From contig CM051455.1 of NCBI GenBank assembly GCA_028274465.1, positions 120,007,547-120,071,546 on the forward strand: 64,000 nucleotides of DNA, in the 5' to 3' direction. Position numbers and translations under genes: made by a program. This document shows positions 56,655 through 64,000 of this stretch, in pieces. The DNA comes from Plantago ovata (taxonomy: Eukaryota > Streptophyta > Magnoliopsida > Lamiales > Plantaginaceae). How positions within the stretch are numbered: position 1 is the first letter of the stretch; each line of letters starts with the position of its first letter. The notes beneath the pieces are model-generated. The model was not told the DNA's origin and made no database searches. It saw only the letters and a program-made list of their open reading frames with translations.

Positions 56655-57758
56655 ATGTCGACAAGAAGGAACAAGAGAGCCCGAGGAGAAGGATCCTCAA
56701 GGGATGGTCAAAGGGGAGCTCCCGCTCGGTATCAACTATCGGATAGGGCGAGGCAATATGAAACTCACTTCCATTCCAAACCCCACACATACATTGGGGA
56801 GAGGAGCATTCGCTTCACGGCTAGCGAAAATGAATTGCCTGGTGTTGGTGAGCTCAACGCCCTAATCACCAAGCGGGGATGGAAGTACTATGGAAAAGTC
56901 ATGCCCAATTGGGACCAAGCTATGGTGGAGGATTTCTACATTGGCTTTGTGGATCGAGATGAACGGACCGGTGAAGTCCCCGTCCGAGGAGTAGGAGTTG
57001 TCTTCACTCCCTTGAGCATCACCAGCTTTCTGATGCAGTTGGAAACGCCTCTGGAGCGTGACTCAAACCGTCGGCCCGCGCGCTATGAGAGGCACGACCC
57101 CACTAGGGTCTATATCTACGACCGGGAGACCAACCACTTCCCATTGGAGATAATTGAGGGCATCACCATGGATGATTATGTGGTGCCTGAGGAACCACCC
57201 CGTATCTTGCGCCACAATGATCTCTCCTTCGAGGCTAGGATGATGTTGAAGTTTTTCCACGCGAACTTGATTCCTACTACTCATGACATCGATATTCAGT
57301 CTTACTATGGGGCCTTGGTGTACGCCCTTCTGAATGATGTAGCTCTCACTCCCGGCATCATCATTTTCGAGGAGTTCAAGCAACGCCACGAGAGAAATAG
57401 GAAGCTAGCCTTTGGCAACCTGATCACGGGCATGTGCAAGGCCGTCGGAGTTCCCAACATCGAGCCGACTGTGAGGGCTAAGAAGCCCATCAACATTGAC
57501 ACATACAATGAGATGTACGGTACTTGGTGCATTTACCAAGGGGAGGCCGCACCGCCGAGGGAGCCACACTATGTAGCACCACCTTCTCCTCCACCTTCAG
57601 CCGATCAAGGGAGCGGCCAAGGGAGCTTCGACTTTTCGGAGTTCAACCAGCTATTGGCCACTCAGTTTAGGAACTTCCAAACCAGCATGTTGACGGCTCA
57701 GTCGAACCAGATGACCGAGCAATTCAGAGGCTTTGAGGAGCGAGAGAACAAAAGGTGA
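56655..57758 (+). CDS. Second ORF of the Athila-like element (plant transposon protein domain, Transposase_32-like)
   Basis: The start MSTRRNKRARGEGSS (56655) follows an acceptor-like TTTTCTAG, suggesting expression from a spliced RNA. The 367-codon ORF has a basic N-terminus and a central domain with ALITKRGWKYYGKVM, VEDFYIGFVDRDERTGEVPV, VFTPLSITSFLMQLE, FEARMMLKFFHANLIPTTHD and a YGALVYALLNDVALTPG segment. A Pro/Gln-rich C-terminus follows. It is the type often found downstream of gag or pol in Athila relatives and annotated as a putative plant transposon protein; its function is unknown. After the TGA (57756-57758) the frame continues for about 25 codons and then, after a shift, as MEAARAEDAERW with YPFHPQGDGSG. 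The original protein was therefore longer, and this copy is C-terminally damaged. Confidence 0.75.
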   Translation: MSTRRNKRARGEGSSRDGQRGAPARYQLSDRARQYETHFHSKPHTYIGERSIRFTASENELPGVGELNALITKRGWKYYGKVMPNWDQAMVEDFYIGFVDRDERTGEVPVRGVGVVFTPLSITSFLMQLETPLERDSNRRPARYERHDPTRVYIYDRETNHFPLEIIEGITMDDYVVPEEPPRILRHNDLSFEARMMLKFFHANLIPTTHDIDIQSYYGALVYALLNDVALTPGIIIFEEFKQRHERNRKLAFGNLITGMCKAVGVPNIEPTVRAKKPINIDTYNEMYGTWCIYQGEAAPPREPHYVAPPSPPPSADQGSGQGSFDFSEFNQLLATQFRNFQTSMLTAQSNQMTEQFRGFEERENKR

Positions 57759-58265
57759 GAGGACTACCAGGTGCGAGACGGTCAGCGTTGGGATGCCTTT
57801 CAGACGCGTGTTGATGAGCGTTGGAGGCCGCACGAGCAGAGGACGCCGAGAGGTGGAGAGTTTACCAGGGGGACACGATGGACCGGTATGATGCTCTAGC
57901 TCGCCAAGTTCCGGGGTACCCGTTCCATCCGCAAGGTGATGGTAGTGGAAGCAACCTTCCTCCTTCCTTCTATAGATCTCAGCTGACAGAGGCCATTTAT
58001 TCGGTAGTATCTTTATTATCGTTATTTTGGCTTATTTACTATTGTTGGTTGAAACTCTCTTTCTTTCGATTTGGTTGTATGATTCATGAGATTAAGACTA
58101 TTTCGATTTGGTTGTATGATGCTATGAATTATGACTCTTGTACTCTTAGTTTGCTTTTGTAGTTGTGGCCTGTGAGCCTTTTGTCGTGTTTAGAGTAGCT
58201 TAGCCTTTTGTCTCGGTGCCTTAGTTGGTTAGGATTGAAAAAAATCGAAAAAATGGGGAAATAGG

Positions 58266-58416
58266 CCAAGCGACCCGCTTGGACATCACCAAGCGGACCG
58301 CTTGGATTTTCAGTAGGAGTTACTCCTACTGAAAATCCAAGCGGCCCGCCTGGATGATGCCAAGCGGACCGCTTGGCCAAGCGGTTCGCTTGGCATAAGC
58401 CAAGCGGCCCGCTTGG
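58266..58416. repeat. Internal palindrome array B (6 units)
   Basis: Units lie at 58266, 58289, 58337 (one mismatch), 58360, 58377 and 58400, with centres ACC, GAC, GCC, GAC, GTT and GCC. Between units 2 and 3 a hairpin with perfect 23-bp arms and a 1-nt loop (58298-58344) is homologous to the one in array A. One base pair is inverted by two compensating changes. Confidence 0.97.
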
Positions 58417-58588
58417 GCCCTGTTCCCCCATATTTTCCCTTTTTTCCAATTTCGCCACCTTTGTGCACCCGTTTTCACATGTTTCTTGAGTCCTTTCAGG
58501 TACTACTCATATATAGGAGATTGGACACGAACCTTTATCTCAGGGAAGTGTATTTTCAATCCATTTTTTCCTTTTCATTCAACTTTTC

Positions 58589-58629
58589 TTTGCTCGAGGA
58601 CGAGCAAAAGTTTAGGTTTGGGGAGGGGG
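58589..58629 (+). other. Stem-loop SL-II with purine tract, internal copy
   Basis: TTTGCTCG-AGGA-CGAGCAAA is followed by AGTTTAGGTTTGGGGAGGGG. It repeats the arrangement found directly before the 3' LTR, with one compensated base-pair change (CTCG/CGAG here, CTTG/CAAG there). Confidence 0.75.
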
Positions 58630-59102
58630 TATTGGATTTTCAATACTATATGCTTATGTGGTTCGTACATGCCTCATTTTACTCAAGTTCATGTGATTTG
58701 TCGTGTTTTTTCAAATTTTTGCATGCATATCATCCACAGATTAGTTGTTGCACGTTGTTGTGTGGAGTCTATTGCCAAGTTTTTTTCGAACTTTTCTATT
58801 GTGTAGACTAAGTGTTTATGACCATTATCATATGTTGCATCACTTTGCAAGTAGTTTGAGGCTTGTCTCGCTTGGTTTGTCACATTCACTTGTGCACTAG
58901 TTAAGCTTAGTAGTCTCGACATCACCTCGAGTGGTGTTTCTTCTACTGCGGTTCACGATGACCTTATAAAATGATGCATGTTAGAATCTATGGTTGTAAC
59001 CCGTGTAATTATGTATGTAAGAGGCGACAAGTTTTTCACCTCGATTAGAGATTGCCAAATGCCTAGGAAGGAGGTAGTGTGAGGTGTGTGATTCCTTGTA
59101 TT

Positions 59103-59320
59103 AAACCTATTCCATCGAATAGGTTTGGGGAGGGGGTTACGTTGTTATACTTGTCTTCGTCTTGAGTCGTTGTAGATTTTTCTTAGCTTTATTTTCCTTT
59201 TGTTTTGTGTCCCAACCTATTCTCTCGAATAGGTTTGGGGAGGTGTCTTTGTAAAAAGTCTTTTCTTTCTCTTTTTCGTTTTTGTGCTCAAACCTATTCT
59301 CTCGAATAGGTTTGGGGAGG
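59103..59320 (+). repeat. Three hairpins, each followed by GGTTTGGGGAGG
   Basis: AACCTATTC-(CATC/TCTC/TCTC)-GAATAGGTT at 59103-59126, 59214-59235 and 59290-59313, each run straight into TTGGGGAGG, a polypurine-like tract. Related copies occur on minus in the family-1 element (22385-22525). Confidence 0.88.
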
Positions 59321-60012
59321 TTTTTGACACGTAGTACTGCTGCTTGCCTAGCTATATATATATAAAAAATAAAAAAAAAGAGAAAAAAAAAAGAAGAAAG
59401 AAAATAAAGAATAAGACCCAAAAGCAAAAGAAGGGTCGTTGCAAGCCAAAAGCAGTCTCGTAGTGTCAAGTGTCATGTAAATACTTTTTCCTTGTGAAGT
59501 TATCGAGTTGTAAATTCTATCTTTTGTTTTCGTGTCGCCTTTGTCCGAGGCCTGTTCTTGACCACCCTCGTCTTGCTATTCAAGAAGTGGTTGAAAGAGA
59601 TTCGTTCTTTGAGAGTCTGGGTAGAATAGGGGAGTGTCTTCTTTTTCTAGGGAACCCTCCTTCGTTTGATGAGAACCAGTATTGGTTCGCCCTCTCTTGA
59701 GGAAAAGTCTCGCTTGGTGAACAGAAGTAAGCCCTCGGTTTCATAGGCACGGGCCAATTGTAGTATGATAATGTGAATCATTGTGTCGTCACTGACCAGG
59801 TCCAGGTAGAAGATGTTACGAGAGACTCCTTTGTTTAACCAAGTGCACATGAGAATGTGTATATTCGCAACCGAGGCATTCTTCAACCTACTTGCATGTC
59901 ATGCTCATTTGGTTTTGTTCATAAGCATTTGGTAGATTCAATAGATTAGTTCACTTTACTTGGCATGAGACTCCTTTTGTGTTGCATTTAGGATAGTTTG
60001 TTGCTTGAGGAC

Positions 60013-61326
60013 TGATGAATGTGTATTTTACACTTTCATTCGAGTCTTTTTCACCTATTTTAGCTATCCTCTATGTTAATTTAGCTATATTTTAATGCAT
60101 TTTATTAGAATAGTGTCACGTTTCCCTTTAGATTTTATTTTACAGGTTTTGGTTGAAATTCGAAGATTTCCGGGCAATTATATTGAAGTTGACAAGGAAT
60201 TGGTGTTCCAGAAGCCTATTTGGAGTATCTGAAGGTTTCCGGATAGGATTTGAAGTCTAGGGGCCGAATCTGGAGGTTAGAAGGCTACTAGAAGTCAGAA
60301 ACCGAGTCCGAAAAGGGGAAGAAATCCAAAACCGCGTAAAAAACACGGAATTCCGCGAAAAAAGCGCCGGGCGAACCGCCGCATAGCTGGGGCGAACCGC
60401 CCCACACCGGGCGAACCGCCGCGCGTGTGGGGCGAACCGCCCCGTGGTATTTCGGGGCCTATATATAGTTTCTCAGTTTTCTCCGAAAATCATATCTTTC
60501 CAGACCTACTTTCTCACCTCTCTCTATAGTTTTAGGTAGGAACTTCCCGGGGCCTGTTCTGGGAGTTCCGTAGCTTAGGGGATACTTTTTCATAGCAGTT
60601 TGGAGCTCGTAGGATCGCAATCATTCGGAGATTGACAACCTTCGGTAACTTTGTATATTACAGTTTTATTCTACTTATTTTATTATTCTTTCAACATGTT
60701 TTCTTCCATGATTTCTGTTGATTGCATGCCTATTATGAGTAGCTAAACTTATCGTTGGGGTAGTATGTGAATTCTTAGCGAAGGGAAGATAATCATGCTA
60801 ATGGCTATATCGCGCATTATACTCCGTGTCATTGCTTTATTTCGTTGATCAAGCACAACCTAAATTCTCGTATGTTGTATTAATTATTATGCACAATTGG
60901 ACACTTGTCGACCATCAGACCAATTATCTTCGTAGTGTTGAATAATTACGGAACACATTAGGACATTAGTGATTGACTTGTCAGACCAATTATCTTCGTA
61001 GTGCTTAATATTTGCAACATGACACTAGATTGATTCAAAGATCTCTATGCAAGACCGAAGAATTTATGCATGATTATCGACCCGTTATGTTAAGAAGGAC
61101 CATACTATCACCAATCTCCATTATCTGCTAGAAACCCCCCTTTTTGCTATCTGTCTGCTGTTTTATATTCTCTTGTTAAATAGATAAAGCTAGTTATAGT
61201 CCTGAGAGAACGACACTCGAGTCATTCTACTGTTACACTACGGTTTTCGTTGTAGTTGTGGATTGCCTTTGGCTAAATAACAAATTTATTTGCGTGAACT
61301 CGGAGCACGACATCCGCGGTTCATCA
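60013..61326 (+). mobile_element. Solo LTR of Athila-like family 1
   Basis: It starts TGATGAATG and ends GGTTCATCA, the inverse of the LTRs at 20322 and 25104, and is 1314 bp. The target duplication AGGAC is exact (60008-60012 and 61327-61331), so it arose by LTR-LTR recombination after insertion. A TATA sequence CTATATATAG lies at 60459-60468. Four palindromes of the GCGAACCGC type sit just before it. Confidence 0.95.
60369..60443. repeat. Palindrome array in the family-1 solo LTR (4 units, 20-bp period)
   Basis: Units lie at 60369, 60389, 60409 and 60429. The second and fourth are perfect GGGGCG-AAC-CGCCCC; the first and third are GGGCG-AAC-CGCC variants. They end about 15 bp before the TATA box. 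Confidence 0.95.
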
Positions 61327-61356
61327 AGGACAAGCAAATGTTTGGTTTGGGGAGTT

Positions 61357-62744
61357 TGATGAACGTATTTTTGGCGCGTTCATCTTGTCTTTTTTGCCTT
61401 ATTTTGCTATCTTTTAGCCTAGTTTTTTGGTTAGTTTTGTAGAATAGTGTCACGTTTTGTGTTTTCTGCATTTTCAGGCACTTAGGTACGAAACGGCGTT
61501 TTTGGAGCTAAAAACGAGTCTTTTTTATGGAAAAGATGGCCCCGTTGAAGTTCCCCAATCTCCGTGGCTTGTTCGTGAGTGTTTGAGCCCCAATAAGTGC
61601 CGATAAGGACGAGCCCAAGGCACCCGAGGGCCGTTCGTGGGCAAAAGATCGAGTTTCGAGGCCAAAATCTGCCCAGGAGGCAAGCCCCCCGCTTGGAAAT
61701 GGTGAAGCTGGACGCTTGGAATTGCAGTAGAAATTCAAAGGAGGATCAGGTCCCAAGCGCTTCGCTTGGAACTCCCCAAGCGAAGCGCTTGGCCAAGCGG
61801 CCCGCTTGGCAGCCATTACGTTTTCGGATTTTGTCTTCATTACTTGATTTGGAGTTACTTTTCTCATATTCTGAACATTGGAGACGAGTTTTGGACAGCC
61901 CTAAGCCCCAAAAACTCAGAGAAACTCATAGATTCATTGTACTTTAGCTTGGAATTCGAGATTTGGATTGGAATTCATCCTTGTAATCATCTACGGAGAG
62001 GTTTTCTTTGATTTCCACCGATTAGTGACAGCTTTGGTGGTAACTTGTATCACTCTCTTGGCTAGTAGTTTGATTTGATGTATTCTGAATATTATTCATA
62101 TGAATTGATGTCTATGTTGATGATTATGAGTAGCTAAATCCTTTGTGTTGGTGGTAGAATGTAGAATTATGCATGTTATGGATTATGGTTATGATTACAT
62201 GAGGTTGTGATTCAATCTTGCTGCAAATTACTTCATATGATTCGTAGTTGCCTATAAAATATATTCGAATAGAGTATGTGACAAACTCGTTGGTCGATGA
62301 AAGCTATAGGATTGTATGTTAGTGATTTGCAGCATGCTAGATAAATGGTGTTAGTGACAAACACCTCTAAATTATTGATAGTGATCTTTCATGATGTGTG
62401 TCTTGAAAGTTACCTAGACAAGTTGCTTAGCAGACTTAGTTGAAGGTTTTACGCACTGAACTTGTGAGCATATTCGTAATCCATGCATGTGTATTCGATT
62501 TCTACCACCGACCGTTTTCCAAACTAGTTTACAAAACTCTTGATTTCTCACTTGCTTTGTTCAAACATCTTTCTCAAACTCATCGTCTTGTTGACTGAAA
62601 TAGCTAGCAAAAACCTTGATCAAAGCCACGTTAGGTTCCAAGAGAACGACACTCGGGGACAACTTGCCATTGCACTATGTTTGTGTAGTGAAAGGTGTTC
62701 TTTGGCTTTTAAACAAATTTAATTGGTGAAAAAACGACTCATCA
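61357..62744 (+). repeat. Family-2 3' LTR (1388 bp)
   Basis: Three palindromes lie at 61753, 61776 and 61793 (centres CTT, AAG, GCC). Compared with the 5' LTR the GTC unit is missing and the overall length difference is 23 bp. Confidence 0.95.
61753..61809. repeat. Palindrome array in the 3' LTR (3 units)
   Basis: CCAAGCG-N3-CGCTTGG three times, the last two abutting. The GTC and GCC units of the 5' LTR have collapsed into one GCC unit. Confidence 0.97.
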
Positions 62745-62809
62745 ATAACGTGAAATGTAATTCTCGCGTTTTAAAACAATAATAAAGGCTCTTACAACTA
62801 TGACATACA

Positions 62810-63190
62810 CACTTAAAACAATAACAAACATAAACATGCTATACAAGCTAAATAACATAACAATGGTGCTTAAAAGTATAACACCAACTTTTAAAACCAT
62901 TAAAAAAATAAATGTGTTAAAACTATAACATATGCGCTTAAAATAATAACAAAAAGAACCATGCTAGACAAGCTAAATACCACGATGCTTAATATTATAA
63001 CATCATCTTTTAAAACCATAACAAATGGTCTTAAAAGTTAAAACTATAACAAGTCACATTTGCCCTTAAAACAATAACAAGTAGAAACATGCTAGAAAAG
63101 CAAAATACCATAACAGGGAAGCTTAAAATGATAACACCAGCTTTTAAAACCATAACAAATTTTAAAAGCAAAATCACTCAAATAAATGAG
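62810..63190 (+). repeat. ~125-bp tandem repeat, three units
   Basis: Units start near 62812, 62938 and 63066 with CTTAAAA(C/T)AATAACAA, followed by AACATGCTA(T/G)A, then TAACAC and CTTTTAAAACCAT. No coding sequence. It lies where the upstream region of the minus F-box relic should resume after the Athila-like insertion. Confidence 0.85.
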
Positions 63191-63278
63191 ATCAGCTATC
63201 TCAAATTCTCTCAATCCTAGTTACATTTGCAAAGTAGAATCCTTAAAATCAGATCATCTATCTCAAAGCCTATCAATT

Positions 63279-63631
63279 TGATGAGACAGCCCCAAGGTCT
63301 CACGGTCCAAGCCCAACTATCGTATCTTAGTTAAGTTGGTTAGGGTTAGCGTTAGTCGTTACTGATAAGGCTGGATCAGGAATATTTCCTGAATATCCTA
63401 GTATATCTTTATCATGTAGTATCTTTCATGATTATCTTTCCTTTTATTTCTCATGTACCTCCACTATATAAGTGGCACTTTCTCCACCAGGTTTACTTAG
63501 TGAATGAATGTGATTATTAGATGAAGATGTATATCTACAAAAGGTACCCAAGAGGTCAATTCGTCCGAATTCGGACCCGTCATAGTCGTATGATGCCTAG
63601 AGCCGGCAATAGCTCAACCAATAACTCATCA
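63279..63631. mobile_element. Solo LTR, 353 bp, family unknown
   Basis: It starts TGATGAGACAGCCCC and ends AACTCATCA. The target duplication CAATT is exact (63274-63278 and 63632-63636). A TATA-like ACTATATAAGTGG lies at about 63462. It is too short for the Athila-like LTRs described above and probably belongs to a Copia or TRIM family. Confidence 0.88.
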
Positions 63632-63636
63632 CAATT

Positions 63637-64000
63637 CCAGCTACATTATTAGCTAATTTGCTAAACAACCACATTCAAATCAGCTAAATCAGCTCGTATA
63701 GCATCACAATTTCAGCTAGATTATCAGTGCGCTCATCTTATCATCCATTAAATTCTAAATTACATTAAAACATAAAAACCACATCAAAATCAACAAATAA
63801 TTATTTATGTGCGCAAACGAGGAAATTAATTATAGAAACCGGAAACAGGGAAGAAACAAAACTTGCATGTTCATCGGATTTCTTTAGAAAACAACACAGA
63901 GGCTTGAAATGATGAGCAAAAGCGCTACCGAGAGGCAAAATGTAGGCCGATTCAATCACTTAATCAGATCTCATCGCCGGATCTCAGATCCTATCATCGG
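63637..64000. other. Right edge, no recognised gene
   Basis: AT-rich sequence with no ORF of note. It may belong to a gene leader beyond the window, since GC rises at the end. Confidence 0.3.

Larger units (their letters stand above)
60001..61356 (+). other. Terminal SL-II and polypurine tract, split by the solo LTR
   Basis: TTGCTTG (60001-60007), AGGAC (60008-60012) and, after the solo LTR, AAGCAA (61332-61337) form the same hairpin as in family 1. The polypurine tract GGTTTGGGGAGTT (61344-61356) leads into the 3' LTR. The insertion lies in the hairpin loop. Confidence 0.85.
41961..62744 (+). mobile_element. Athila-like Ty3 LTR retrotransposon, gag-pro type (family 2), with two nested insertions
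   Basis: LTRs 41961-43371 and 61357-62744 start TGATGAACG and end GACTCATCA. The target duplication ATAAC is exact (41956-41960 and 62745-62749). The primer site is tRNA-Asp type, and the polypurine tract GGTTTGGGGAGTT precedes the 3' LTR. Without the nested Copia (43836-53536) and solo LTR (60013-61326) the element is about 9.8 kb. It encodes gag-pro and a second plant-transposon-like ORF but has no reverse transcriptase, RNase H or integrase. Confidence 0.95.

Noticed and set aside
42357..58416. Palindromic repeat arrays considered as a CRISPR array
   Set aside because: The host is a plant, the units are 17 bp with spacers from 0 to about 30 bp of uneven length, there are no cas genes, and the arrays lie in LTRs and internal regions of retrotransposons.

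Overview
This is plant nuclear DNA, most likely from a eudicot. It carries spliced genes with GT/AG introns, a TOC34-type chloroplast import GTPase, a dirigent-like gene and an F-box gene. It also carries plant transposon classes: CACTA, hAT, Stowaway, Helitron, Cassandra, Copia and Athila-like Ty3 elements. No species name can be given from the sequence alone. Most host genes here are broken. The only long undamaged reading frame with a clear function is a hAT transposase at 38406-40877.

Layout. 1-11 kb is a transposon patchwork: a complete non-autonomous CACTA (891-4268, target duplication GTT), a palindromic repeat array, a Helitron 3' end, and a complete Cassandra TRIM with 5S rRNA-like LTRs (6124-6916, target duplication CGTCT). 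11-16.2 kb holds a TOC34 pseudogene with two lesions and a frameshifted dirigent gene. 16.4-18.6 kb holds a small two-exon gene of unknown function whose last exon lies in a 979-bp inverted repeat. 18.8-27.9 kb is a tandem triplication of a 1-kb unit, and the middle copy is split by a 6-kb gag-pro-only Athila-like element (20322-26359, target duplication CTACG). 27.6-33.7 kb holds a retroposon-like insertion, a Stowaway MITE, an HSP70 5' scrap and a second CACTA (30705-33687, target duplication TCA). 34-38.3 kb holds a Helitron end, a 68-bp perfect palindrome, a frameshifted F-box gene and two inverted F-box relics.

From 38.3 to 62.7 kb is a nest of insertions in the second F-box relic. A hAT element (38312-41847, target duplication GCAAGCAC) sits in its leader. 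A 20.8-kb Athila-like element (41961-62744, target duplication ATAAC) sits just upstream. That Athila element is itself split by a 9.7-kb Copia element inside gag (43836-53536) and by a solo LTR just before its polypurine tract (60013-61326, target duplication AGGAC). The end of the window has a ~125-bp tandem repeat and a 353-bp solo LTR (63279-63631, target duplication CAATT).

The most unusual signal is in the two Athila-like families. Both encode gag and protease but no reverse transcriptase or integrase. Both carry arrays of short palindromes built on GCG-N3-CGC at about the same place in the LTR: CCAAGCG-N3-CGCTTGG in one family (20 units, in LTRs and two internal regions) and GGGGCG-N3-CGCCCC in the other. 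In each LTR pair the arrays differ by exactly one unit. Both families also share a set of stem-loops downstream of protease, and several of these differ by compensatory base-pair changes. This looks like a conserved cis-acting DNA or RNA system of non-autonomous retrotransposons.
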